Assembly (NCBI GenBank): GCA_026874595.1
Contig: CM049310.1
Span: 51,722,558 to 51,786,557 of the forward strand
DNA: 64,000 nucleotides
Origin: Sipunculus nudus
Taxonomy: Eukaryota > Annelida > Sipuncula > Golfingiida > Sipunculidae
Direction: 5' to 3'
Position 1 is the first letter of the stretch; every line of letters starts with the position of its first letter. Below the pieces are notes generated by a model. That model did not search any database. It was not told the DNA's origin and saw nothing but the letters and a program-made list of their open reading frames with translations. Shown here one piece after another: positions 47,701 to 55,989 of the stretch. The position numbers were made by a program, and so were the translations under genes.

Positions 47701-49023
47701 GTTTGCAGTAACTGGTTTAAAATAATATATATTTTGTTCATTTTTAATGACTTTGGTTTGATTTTTCCTAAAGAAGGAGATTTGCCATGTCAAATGTAAA
47801 ATGAAGGCAACTGCATATGTGCTAAACAATATTTCTCCTACATATTTTTTGTGAAATCACTGTTGTCTAACAACACCCCATTCAGCCATAGACATAGATA
47901 ATGTACCATGGATGAATGTACCATTCAGCGGTACCAGGAAGACCCCATCTATGGCCCATCAGCATGAATTACGCTAAAGAATACTTTTTACATGATATAT
48001 TAAAATTTTAAACAAAATCGGCTGAATATCTGTGTTTCTGCTTTATGCCAAAGAGTATTTTTAAAGAATATTCTTAAAATAATTATTGGGAAAGTCATGC
48101 AAAAAAGGTTTTTGGGACGGACTACATAAAGTTTAAGTTTACCTTACGAGTTTTGGAGCCACTATAGAACGCGGGCTTCGCTTCTATAGAGGAACATATA
48201 AATAAAATTGTATCCTCTCATTACCTATTTTAACTCCTACTTTTCCCTGTAGATGTCCCTACACTCAACTCTTCTAACCTAATCAACTACTAAGCATCAG
48301 AAGTCACCTGAATCGGGAATCGAACCTACGATCTCTAGACTAGGGGCCCTACACGCTACTAAGTGAGCCGTGAAGACGAGATACCAGCAGGAGCAAGTTT
48401 TCTTGATTTATATCTGCGATTGAAGAGGCATCTTTCGCGAAAATGGGAAACCATTTACTATTTTAACAGAAAAAATTAAGCTTTAGGTGGGGGCTCTGCC
48501 CCCACACCCCCGTTCAGACGGGGAACCCAGGTTCCCCGGACCCCTCCTCCTCTAATATAATAAACTCCAGCTATGAGCAAAATTAAATACGGGAATTCTG
48601 AGGAAAATGATATGTATCCAGGAAACAATTTATTATGCGACATCCGTTGAACGGGCGGTAGGCTGAAGCCCGGTTTCTATAGTTCTGCCCGAGTTTTTTA
48701 TATATCAAAATAAAACATTTTTAATGACAGATTTCTGAAGAAATTAAAAATACAATTATACTTCTTCAAAGTAATACCATCAATCAAGAATGATTACACC
48801 ATCTAATTTGATAATGAACTAATATGTGAAGCTAAATGTTCCATGACAGGTGAACACTGGTGAACCAAGAAAAAGAGCATCTTGTTTCTATGGGCGATAA
48901 TAAGAGCATAATTCAGCAAAAGAATAACGGTATTTTAGGCGCCAAAACGATTAAACCGTCAAATTACTTACATTTTACAAGCTCGTTGTTGTAGCTCTGA
49001 AGGGCTGCACCTTGCTGCGACAT
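36066..49023 (-). CDS. SSNA1: SSNA1, centrosome/basal-body coiled-coil protein
   Basis: Three coding exons: 48,972-49,023 (ATG at 49,021-49,023), 46,967-47,166 and 36,066-36,185 (stop TGA at 36,066-36,068). Phases fit (1, then 0) with GT-AG introns, giving about 123 residues, close to the 119 of human SSNA1. Exon 1 starts [17 protein letters not shown]. Exon 2 holds the family's long acidic coiled coil and the signature [19 protein letters not shown]. Exon 3 starts [15 protein letters not shown], another family hallmark, and ends in a Ser/Thr-rich tail. SSNA1 forms fibrils that bind microtubules at centrosomes, basal bodies and axonemes. Intron 2 is about 10.8 kb because it holds the 36,509-45,306 retrotransposon and two nested MITE-like elements; intron 1 holds a 0.5-kb repeat. 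The open frame alone would start inside exon 2, so the exon assignment matters. Confidence 0.95.
36724..38939. mobile_element. Mutator-like (MULE) non-autonomous DNA element with ~240-bp inverted repeats
   Basis: Left end (36,724-36,966) and right end (38,691-38,939) are inverted copies, starting (A/G)GT(T/A)TAGGGACATAT and ending in CT/GA runs. Each holds five copies of ATATCGGC-type motifs embedded in GC-rich text, in sharp contrast to the AT-rich genome. The uninterrupted LTR at 44,721 shows the empty site, and GGCTACAAC (9 bp) is duplicated at 36,715-36,723 and 38,940-38,948. A 9-bp duplication plus long inverted repeats is the hallmark of Mutator-like elements. The interior has (TA)n arrays (36,989-37,040; 37,213-37,252; 38,169-38,241; 38,394-38,438) and broken coding remnants, with no intact transposase. 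Confidence 0.85.
37309..38021 (+). pseudogene. Broken MULE-associated coding remnants (zinc-finger and C-terminal pieces)
   Basis: From 37,309 one frame reads a PHD-like zinc-finger pattern: CDCC, then GW-stop-HLKC, then WMCQPCR. An in-frame TAG lies at about 37,346, in the middle of the finger. Then come about three imperfect copies of a unit containing [10 protein letters not shown] (37,490-37,660), with a frame change near 37,575. A further open stretch, 37,735-38,021, encodes a helical segment ([20 protein letters not shown]) that ends in TGA. Such Cys/His fingers accompany MULE transposases in invertebrates, from memory of the family. The catalytic core is missing, so this is an internal-deletion derivative. 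Confidence 0.5.
39527..39535 (-). other. Polypurine tract
   Basis: AAAGGGGGG in element sense, two bases from the 3' LTR. This is the usual position of the plus-strand primer. Confidence 0.8.
39930..40254 (-). pseudogene. RNase H C-terminal part of the retrotransposon, out of frame and with a stop
   Basis: This continues the RNase H domain of the main frame. Conserved blocks [14 protein letters not shown] and [11 protein letters not shown] are present but lie one frame away from the upstream polyprotein. The switch falls at a seven-T run (40,192-40,198). A second lesion is the TAA at 39,979-39,981, just before [15 protein letters not shown], the normal end of the domain. This copy is therefore probably unable to make full-length RNase H unless the run is a recoding site or an assembly error. 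Confidence 0.8.
40121..44113 (-). CDS. Retrotransposon gag-pol polyprotein (CCHC, protease, integrase, reverse transcriptase)
   Basis: The frame is open for about 1,330 codons. In order: gag, with two zinc knuckles near residues 219-255 ([14 protein letters not shown] and [14 protein letters not shown]); aspartic protease with DTG near 345; integrase with an HHCC zinc finger near 528-570 and catalytic D, D, E near 596, 657 and 693 (contexts [22 protein letters not shown]); a GPY/F-type WKGPY near 834; reverse transcriptase from about 980 with [16 protein letters not shown] and the catalytic YVDD near 1,126; and the start of RNase H (QTDASDVG near 1,280). Integrase ahead of RT is the reverse of most Ty3/gypsy elements and matches the Gmr1-like group. 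The true N-terminus is upstream in another frame (44,059-44,337). Confidence 0.93.
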   Translation of the reverse strand: MERRLQLQERTAQPQTPVMTADVRCPELPRFTERDDLDSYLMRFERFAEQAKWKRDSWSTRLSALLTGKALDCYCRLSDNQCLDYNVVKTALLNRYGYTEDGFRVKFRECKPEDSESPGQFIVRLQGYLDRWVELSHTESTFEGICDLIVKEQFINSCPSDLAVHLRQEAPGTLSELAELADHFLVARRRQLANRQQHVKPSVNRNPPSSQTQSDSHLQCYICKKAGHKASDCKLKDQGARCYKCGKPGHLARDCRNLPLRDSKNDRSQVSHRVNQAVIDKEPTAASVAYIGAEREIDLVNDVEAQSGLQVDQCIHSAGAQDMARFEGRLPVAQGKVGENDVIMMRDTGCDGVIVKTDLVGSDQLLDRMTRVIGFNRRVSIHRMARIEIDTPYYVGSVEAICEDNPMFDLIVGNIEGVREVPDPEWHVSAVTTRAQDKQYKQLKPLAVFEGVKGEQVSRDRLIELQQADQSLQKYRDSANQKQDQNQNVSFAIKSGVLYRLYTDKSDPAEKIIKQIVVPEPLRQGVMEIAHDSIMSGHMGVKKTTNRIRSNFYWPGMSRDVVRFCASCDRCQKTANKGSVPRVPLEKMPLIDMPFKRCAVDIIGPITPPSEQGHQYILTLVDYATRYPEAVALKNIQTETVAEALVDIYSRIGIPEEILSDQGTQFISQCMQEVSRLLSIKRLTSSPYHPICNGLVERFNGTLKKMLRRLCEEQPRQWHRYLNALLFAYREVPQESTGFSPFELLYGRTVRGPMQILKELWTKEVETPEIQNSYQYVFELRDRLEQTLEMAQAELSKAQTRYKGYYDNKAKIRKLQVGDQVLVLLPTDHNKLLMQWKGPYQVEGIIGRNDYRVKVNGKGKIYHINLLRKYVARAAPESKQTNEQVNTKCGGALLEVVCATVVEPTDTDGQDTVDDEDLLELGTYMGKESVNDVNIGAEIGTDQKEEIRQVIDEYNDVFTDVPGTTNLVEHHVQLTSDEPVKCKPYPVPYAIRESLKKDIDDMLKMGIIRDSTSCYASPVVVVRKRDGTNRVCVDYRKLNKITVVDPEPVNRVDDVFSRLSEDRYFTKIDLSKGYWQVPVAEQDVYKTAFVTPDGRYEFLKMPFGMVNSGATLVQGVRKMLDGMNCVDSYVDDLLVHTKTWEDHISVLRELLSRMRDAGLTARPTKCWLGTTRVDFLGHQIELNGVGPQNDNVCKIDRVVRPKTKKEIRSFIGLVGYYRNYIPNFATIAAPLTDLTKKGKPNKIEWHEPQERAYCTLKEYLARKPILRLADPKKPFVLQTDASDVGVGAILLQEYDSQLFPVSYASKKIVKQRTEVLNYRERMPCISLGCK
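44059..44337 (-). CDS. Retrotransposon gag N-terminus, frame-shifted relative to the main ORF
   Basis: Begins [19 protein letters not shown] just inside the primer site and runs into an Arg/Glu-rich coiled coil encoded by GA-rich DNA. The coiled coil continues in the polyprotein frame, and the two frames meet at the dinucleotide run 44,132-44,147 (CT on the plus strand). Slippage in that run is the simplest explanation. The stretch resembles the start of gag proteins in related elements. Confidence 0.7.
   Translation of the reverse strand: MASTVQQLIKVGQELGYEGPALQEFVREQQAADREERQREREREREEAERQREIESEQAAREERERERDNMNSSCWKDDSSFKRGLLSPRLL
44484..44500 (-). other. Primer-binding site of tRNA-Pro type
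   Basis: In element sense TGGGGGCTCGTCCGGGA, eight bases after the 5' LTR. This is the classical retroviral tRNA-Pro primer site over its first 17 bases. Confidence 0.85.
44509..45306 (-). repeat. 5' LTR of the retrotransposon, intact
   Basis: 798 bp, TG...CA, giving the uninterrupted reference for the split 3' LTR. It contains a C-run near 44,838 and AATAAA-like text near 45,050. Confidence 0.93.
45613..46220. mobile_element. MITE-like element with a second MITE nested inside
   Basis: The ends are inverted: left TATACTGTAGTTGGCT, right (reverse complement) TATACTGTGGTTGCT. CGAGGGTTTCAT or similar lies internally on both arms. The left-end text recurs at 3,370 and 22,981. Inside, 45,886-46,076 is a separate ~190-bp element bounded by GCGGATCCAGG and CCTGGATCCGC. 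Confidence 0.6.
47167..48971. other. SSNA1 intron 1
   Basis: AT-rich, with no second gene. The right third is the 48,155-48,688 repeat. Confidence 0.75.
48155..48688. mobile_element. Inverted-end repeat with internal tRNA-like block
   Basis: The left end contains GAGCCACTATAGAACGCGGGC. The right end, reverse complemented, contains CAGAACTATAGAAACCGGGC. Within it, 48,302-48,380 carries a B-box-like GGTTCGATTCCC on the minus strand, and 48,487-48,545 is a GC-rich set of short inverted repeats (GGGGGCTCTGCCCCC). The end motif recurs at 49,488, 55,707, 58,580 and 58,675. Confidence 0.55.
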
Positions 49024-50303
49024 ATCTGATGCCAAGTATAGACGATCTCTTATTATTTATCCTGTAAAGTTCAAGTCAAAACAAATGTTGGTTCTGTTAG
49101 TGAAGCGTTGTGACAGGTCTCAGATGGAACGTCATATATGTGAGCGCTCACAAACTGGTGACGTTTTACTCATGGACGTGCAGTGATCGTCTGTTTTTCC
49201 TATATATCTTTGAGAATTTTGTTCTGTCTGGAGAGGAAGAGGAACTGCAGGGCGGATCTAGCTGTTAAATATCAACACAAGCATATAATGGTAATGACGT
49301 ATTATTATATATGAATCGTTTCATTGAAAAGCGGCCAGAATTATCAAATACTTTATTATCGCTCACTGGAAGTGGGAAGTCTGTGACCAGTGAAAGTGTG
49401 TTAATTGTAATGTAAATTGTAAGGATTACTGTTTACAACAATACACTCCAAGATACACTAAGCCCTATGGGCCCTTAATTAGGTACTACTATAGAACGAG
49501 GGCTTCAGCCAAACAACCATAGGATAATGCTGCTTGCACCTTATGCCAACAGTACCCGAAGTGCTAGTCCGCCACGTACGGACTCCATTTATCTGTGATA
49601 CGGAGTCCGACCGTCTGGCGGTGAGAGTTCACCCTGCCGTTCATTGAAGGACCTGTAACATGAATTACCACTGCTTGTTGTGCGATAGAGAAACAATCTT
49701 GTATTTATATATAGAAATAAACGTTTTATGTATCAAATTAAATCGATATATCACCTTTATATGCGCCTGTAAATGTTTTTTTATCCTTTGAACTGTCGGG
49801 GTTCAGATGTTGCATGCCAACTGGACACCGCCGGAAAAGGAATCCCATGCATATTAGGTGGGCAATCTATGCAAAAGATGAATTCAGGGGGGCTTATCCC
49901 AGGAATGCCAGTGCCGTGCACTAGGATAGACCATATTTTCATAAGCATCCTTCCCATCATACATCGCTTGTTGTCAATGATGCTAAATTCCTATTGGTTG
50001 TTCCAACCGGAAAGCGCCATCGGCCAGACGGAGACGATGCAATATCTGACTTCATCCAGAGTAAGTGCCCATACTTTATTAATGCTGATCATCCAGCAAA
50101 AGTTTTGGTCCCAACGGAGTCTAAGCATCTGTAACAATTATAATATGTGGGGTTTGTTTGGTGTCCTCACACTTCACAAGGCATATACGTGTCTGAGGGT
50201 CTGTACGGATCCGTTCAAACTTAGATAGTATAGACTCTCCCCGCCAGAGGCTGCAGCGCTTGTATTGTTTACTATATATGTCAGCGCTGCAAGACTGCAG
50301 CAA
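49024..50303. other. SSNA1 upstream region
   Basis: Presumably contains the SSNA1 promoter, but no clear TATA box is seen. A repeat fragment starting ACTATAGAACGAGGGCTTCAG lies at about 49,488-49,550, and a hairpin (CGGACTCC...GGAGTCCG) at about 49,582-49,610. The 151-codon open frame at 49,773-50,228 resembles no family I know and overlaps repeats. Confidence 0.45.
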
Positions 50304-51630
50304 CCGAAGTGCTACCCAGTCCTGTAGTGGTACATGTGTACTACTACAGGACAATGGGCTGTACCAGTACAGGCCACTGTGCTACCCCTTATCTGGCCAA
50401 TCATGGGGCTTCATGCCTGACTTGAGGCATGGGAGGAGAAGGGCTACCAGGGCAATCAGTTTGTCTGGAGCTGGTGCCAGACCTCAAATGATGAGTACAC
50501 AGTGGTCAGCTGATTATCTGCTTTGTTATAATTGAATTATTAAGATAACAAAAACAATGGTTATCTCTCTCCCTCTCTATTTCTGTCTCTCATTCTCTGT
50601 CTCTATTTCTCTCTCCCTCTTTCTTTTGTCCCTCCCTCACTTTCTCTCTTTCGTATTCTCTCCCCCTCTCTCTCTCCATCTATGGTTCTCTTTTTCTCTC
50701 TCTTTATATCTTCCTCTATTTCTCTTTCTCATTCTTTCTTTTTCTCCTCTTTTTAATAGTGCACCTATAGCTATATTCATAGATACATATAACTGTAATA
50801 CAATATGTAGAATGATCTATTGTGCTCAGATATCCATATTAATAGATACATATACTTGTAATATGTATACACAGTATAAATATATCTAAAACATGTAAAT
50901 ATATCTGTGGACATTCAGGCCTACATGTTTTATTATTTATTTATTGTGTTTGTAGCTTACTGTACACATCAAACACTGAAGTACTGTGTAAAATGTACTA
51001 ATATGCTTGTCTGTGCAATGGTAACATATGTAAAGTTGATTGATTTGCAGAATAATGGAGTAGTTTTATTCCAAACTGATTGTGGATTCTTTAAATGGAT
51101 ACAAAATGTGATACAAAAATTTTGCATCATGTCATACATGATCTGTGTAAAAAAAAATACAATTATTGCGTCCCTGTATATATAGTAATACATTAATGGT
51201 TGTATAATAAAAGAGGTTATTGCTTTTTTTATTTGAAAATTAAAAAGAGAATCTTATATGATACATGTCATACATAATGAAAATGTTGAACTGGAATTTA
51301 GTACCAGAATTGCTATTTGATCTTTTTATATCTTATAATTATTTATATCTAATTATTAAAAAAAAACAAATTTTATTTTATTTTAACTCATCTTTTGTTG
51401 TTACAGTACATAGTATCTTAAAATTTTTATATGTAACATTTTAGTGATAGAAAATCTGCTGTATGATAAAGATGGATGCTGTTCAGAAAGAAGCCATTGT
51501 ATTAACTGGATTCTGTTCATTTGGACGCTATGAAAATGGACGCTGATCATATACACTCCATGGTGAGGGGTAAAAATGGCATAGGTAAAAATGGCACAAA
51601 TGTAAACAAGGAAAAATGACACACTGAAAG

Positions 51631-51670
<40 letters not shown>

Positions 51671-54175
51671 ATGTTACATCCCGAATATGTGATATTTATG
51701 TATGATTATCATGTAATATATGTTCAAACAGCTTTCAGGAAAGAAGCATGGAATTCCTCAGGGTTTGCAATTTTTGTTCAATGTGTGACTGTGTATTATC
51801 ATAAGAACAAAATCAACTCACATATGGATGAGAAGGTACTCACCTTATTAAACATTTCAGGGGCACCACCTGCACAGTTTTGGGATGGAAATAAGCATTT
51901 CCTATTTATTTATGCATTGAATACAAATAAATGTACAGCATCAAATATATAGCTCATATCCATACTATTACAAGCAAGCAGGAAATTGTATACAAGACAA
52001 CAAAGCGCAATAAAAATGAATGCTGATAATACATAGACTTCATTGTATTATCCACGCCATTGTCTGCATGCACACTTCAGAAAGATGCCTAATTACAAAT
52101 CATACAGTTCAGGTATTTTCTAAATGTTTCAAGAAAAAAAGACCCAATTTAAATATAATCATGTTAAGTTTCAGATTATATTTTGTTTTATGTATTTCAT
52201 GAGAATGGGGGGTCTTTTGTTTCAGTTACCAAACAAATTAAATTTTAAATTGTCATGTGTAGTTTCAATGAAAGTAATATAAACTTAATTGTATTTTGCC
52301 ATTGTAAATTACTCTATCATTCCTTAATATATAGTTAAACTTTAAGAACTTATATAAATTAATATTATAATTCAAAACATGAATAGATTTTTTTTTCAAA
52401 TATGATTTACCATATAGAACACTCTCTTGAAAGTGAAATAAAGGTATTAGTCCATTCTTTCCATTTACCTGTCCATCTGTAAATTTTCGTATGCAATACA
52501 GTATCTCAAAACTTTTACTGTTTTTCTTCATGACAGTCTTGTCAGAGTATTAGTTTGCAATCATATATTTACAACTTTACTGTAACCAAGTAGGAGGGCC
52601 CCTTTCCTCTTAGCTTTTCATATTCTTATATAAATGAAAAACATTACAATAGAATATTTCTACATCCACCTTCGTGCTGCCCTCACTTTTCCCTTCTCCG
52701 AACCCCATCCCAAAGTCAGCCTCAGTAAGCAAGAACAAGATGAATCAGATATATTCATACTTTAATAATTTGTATAACTATTCGTCCATAGGTACCTATG
52801 TACATGCCAGAAATTATGTCAATATTGTATAATATGTAGACATAGTGGGCATCACAATAATGTACCTTGTCAAGACTAAAGAGATATTGTGTCATACAGT
52901 CACATATTCATAAATCACTTCATCATAGTTAATCATAACATCATATCTGTCAAATTGAACGCTTGCAGACTACCATACACTTTAGATCCTTCAACAAGTA
53001 GCCTTATCATCATTCTACTACTGCTCATTACTGCTGTCATTGCATTCATATTTGCTCAAATATATCACAATTTTCAACCCCTCCTAAATAAATAAAAAAT
53101 AAACCACTTTATTTGACTCTATTAATCCATCAGTCAGGTAATTTCATTTATCATTTACTCACATATTACATTACATTCCTTTATAATAGCCCAACATGTA
53201 CATGATATTCATAAGCTTTATCGACTCGATATAGTATCACAGTGGAGAAACATTTATAGTCCAATCACGATCAGCTGAGCGCCGTGACCCATGGGTCTCT
53301 TGTTTTTTCAAATATGATTTACCATATAGAACACTGTAATAACAAATTACAAAACATTAAATTTATTATGAAGTTTGATAAATTTTTTATAAATAATATA
53401 TTTTTGACACTCGATATTTTTTTAATTAAACCAATGCATAAACTTAGGATGCAAAATATAATTACATAATAGGTATAATAATATGTATACACAATGTGTT
53501 AAATAACGTTGTGACAGTATATTCATATATTCATACAATGGCGATATAATTTGATATTAAATTATATAATACCTGATCATATGATAAAATACTTTATAAT
53601 GTATTATTATAATATAATAAAAATTCCTAAAATATATAAACCACTAAAAATTATTGCTTGTCGGTTGGTGCAATGTGATTGACTTCCAAGTTTTATGCAT
53701 TTTGAGCATTGTCTGTCACTTCCAGGTGACTTCCAACACATTAAATATACTTCAATTTTCATGGTATTTTTTGGGTATAGCAAAGTAGGTCTATATCTTC
53801 CAGTTCGACACAAAATGTCAATATGTTCGTTATCTTTAATATTATCTTAAAAGTATAACAGATTCCTACTCCCGAGTTTATCTATTGCCTGATTGTGTAC
53901 ACAATAAAGGAGGTTATGACTATTGTTGTTGTTATCTTAATACTTCAGTTATAACAAAGCAGATAATCAGCTGACCACTGTGTACTCATCGTTTAAGGTC
54001 TGGCACCAGCTCCAGACAAACTGATTGCCCTGGTAGCCCTTCTCCTCCCATGCCTCAGTCAGGCATGAAGCCCCATGATTAGCCAGATAAGGGGTAGCAC
54101 AGTGGCCTGTACTGGTACAGCCCATTGTCCTGTAGTAGTACAAATATACCACTACAGGACAGGGTAGCACTTCGG
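50304..54175. mobile_element. 3.9-kb fold-back element with ~262-bp inverted ends
   Basis: Left arm 50,304-50,565 and right arm 53,913-54,175 are inverted copies, about 90-95% alike by eye, starting CCGAAGTGCTACCC. Each arm contains smaller hairpins (CCTGTAGT...ACTACTACAGG and GGGCTGTACCAGTACAGGCC). The interior is AT-rich: a 200-base pyrimidine tract at 50,560-50,755, (TA)n at 51,631-51,672, and a 33-base direct repeat at 52,391 and 53,303. No transposase is present and no target duplication was found. Confidence 0.75.
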
Positions 54176-55989
54176 ACCCTAGTCCTTTATGCTGCGTTCG
54201 TTACCGCTTGTACAGATTGTATGTACCAGATGGCAGCTCTTTCGTACGACTTGCAAACGTTTGGTACCCAACAAAAGACCCACTGACCGGATGTCTAGGT
54301 TGTGAAAGTAACCAAAAAAAACTTATTAATAAAATATGTTTCATGTTACATTTGTTCAACTTTATTTGTCATTTAAAACTTTTATGTAAACCAGTCAAAT
54401 ATTGCCATTATTGGTGTCTTTATTTGCTCCCTACATCTCGAAAAGCAGTGAATAAAGGTGAAGGTCGCTAAGTGGAACAGATCGACTTGCTTCTCCAAAT
54501 CCCAGTTTCCCAGTGGTGCGTTCCACTTGGATCATGTGTCGAACGGGATTTCCTACTGGGAAACTCGTACCGACCATCTATTCCAGAGGTATACTGCATT
54601 AATTTTGATACTTATTTTTGTATCTGCCACTTAGGGCGCAATCAAAAATTAGAAACTGGTTTCGGTTCTGGGAAAACCGGTACTGTATTGTTTCATCTTC
54701 TATTTTAAGTGGACGCTTTTGGTTTTAATAGAAAATATTGATAACATCATAAATCATTGATTATTGTATCCCCAGACAAAGTCGGGGGATACTATGTTTT
54801 CATACCGGTCCCGCTGCCGCCGCCGCATATAAATCTTGTTGGCGCGATAACCCAAAAAATATTTCACCGAAATTTACCAAACTTGGTAAATTATAGTGAA
54901 AATTTTCTCAAAAGCTAGAGATCCTTGCCTTGGCACTTTGAGACCCAATGAGAGCATGATTAATGGTGACTGTCAAATATATATTAAATTAGGAAGTGCT
55001 TAGTTATTTCCATTCCCCCAGGGAGTGGAAATAAGGGATGCTTATTTCCACTCCCCCTGAAAGTTTAAATAAAGAATACTTATTTCCACACCCTATACAT
55101 AATAGAAAAGTTTAATATTTGCAAATTAAGAAATTCACTTTCATCAGCCCTGGGGGATGTATAGAATGTAATAGAAGTTGATTATTTGTCCTACCTGTAA
55201 TGTCCAACTTATTGACAAAATTTAACTATTTGCAGAATAATATACATTTTATTTGTCTTTAAAAATCTGGCCAGCAATTTGAATATACCTGGTAATTTAA
55301 CCGCAAGTTTTATTTTAGCAGATCATATATATGTTTTGAATTTATGTATAATACAGTAACAATTTCACTTTGAAAAACGTTAAAATGTAAAAACTGAAAC
55401 CTTTTTAAGTGCACAAATGTAAAACTATATAGGCTATATAGATGAACCTATAACGACTCAGTATTATAGAGAGTATAAATAAACTATAATGCACATTCCC
55501 AAAACTTCTTTTAACAAAAAAGCCTTCTTATATTTCGCAGAATACTTATGCACTGCACCAACCTATATTTTGAGGGGGAGTGTTTTGGAGTTTCGGTTTC
55601 GCTATTAGTAAGTGAATGGTTTCGCTGAACCGAAACCAGTTTCACACTCTCGAGTGGGACCTTTTACACTATCCTCCATTACATAAATCCTAGACATCAT
55701 GGTCCTACTATAGAACGTGGGCTTCAGCCCAACAACCATAGGATACTGCTGCTTGCGTCTTAATTGTATCCGCCAAAACAGAGTTTTGCGGATACTATGT
55801 TTTCAGCTGCACGCCGCCGCCGCCGCTTAGGTGTCCGGAGATCTCCTCCCTAACCGCTGGGCGGAATTTTTACAAAACCAGGGATTATGTTCGGGTCACA
55901 TGTGAACTGCTGTGCCCCAATTTTGTTTTGACCTCTGACCTTTCCTCTGCGCTCTGCGTCCGTTTGTGCGTCTGTTTCTACACATAAAC
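54176..55989. other. Hairpin-headed interspersed repeats, no gene
   Basis: Two related repeat heads lie at about 54,766-54,830 and 55,764-55,825. Each has TTGTATCC, a short hairpin, then GGATACTATGTTTTC and a GCCGCCGCCGC run. The ACTATAGAAC end motif is at 55,707. No protein was recognised. Confidence 0.55.

Noticed and set aside
48302-48380. True tRNA gene (also 6,560-6,636, 31,150, 31,390, 63,760)
   Set aside because: B-box-like cores are present but complete cloverleaf stems are not, and the blocks sit in repeated SINE or MITE bodies.
49773-50228. 151-codon ORF between SSNA1 and the fold-back element
   Set aside because: No recognisable domain, no splice context and unusual composition; chance cannot be excluded.
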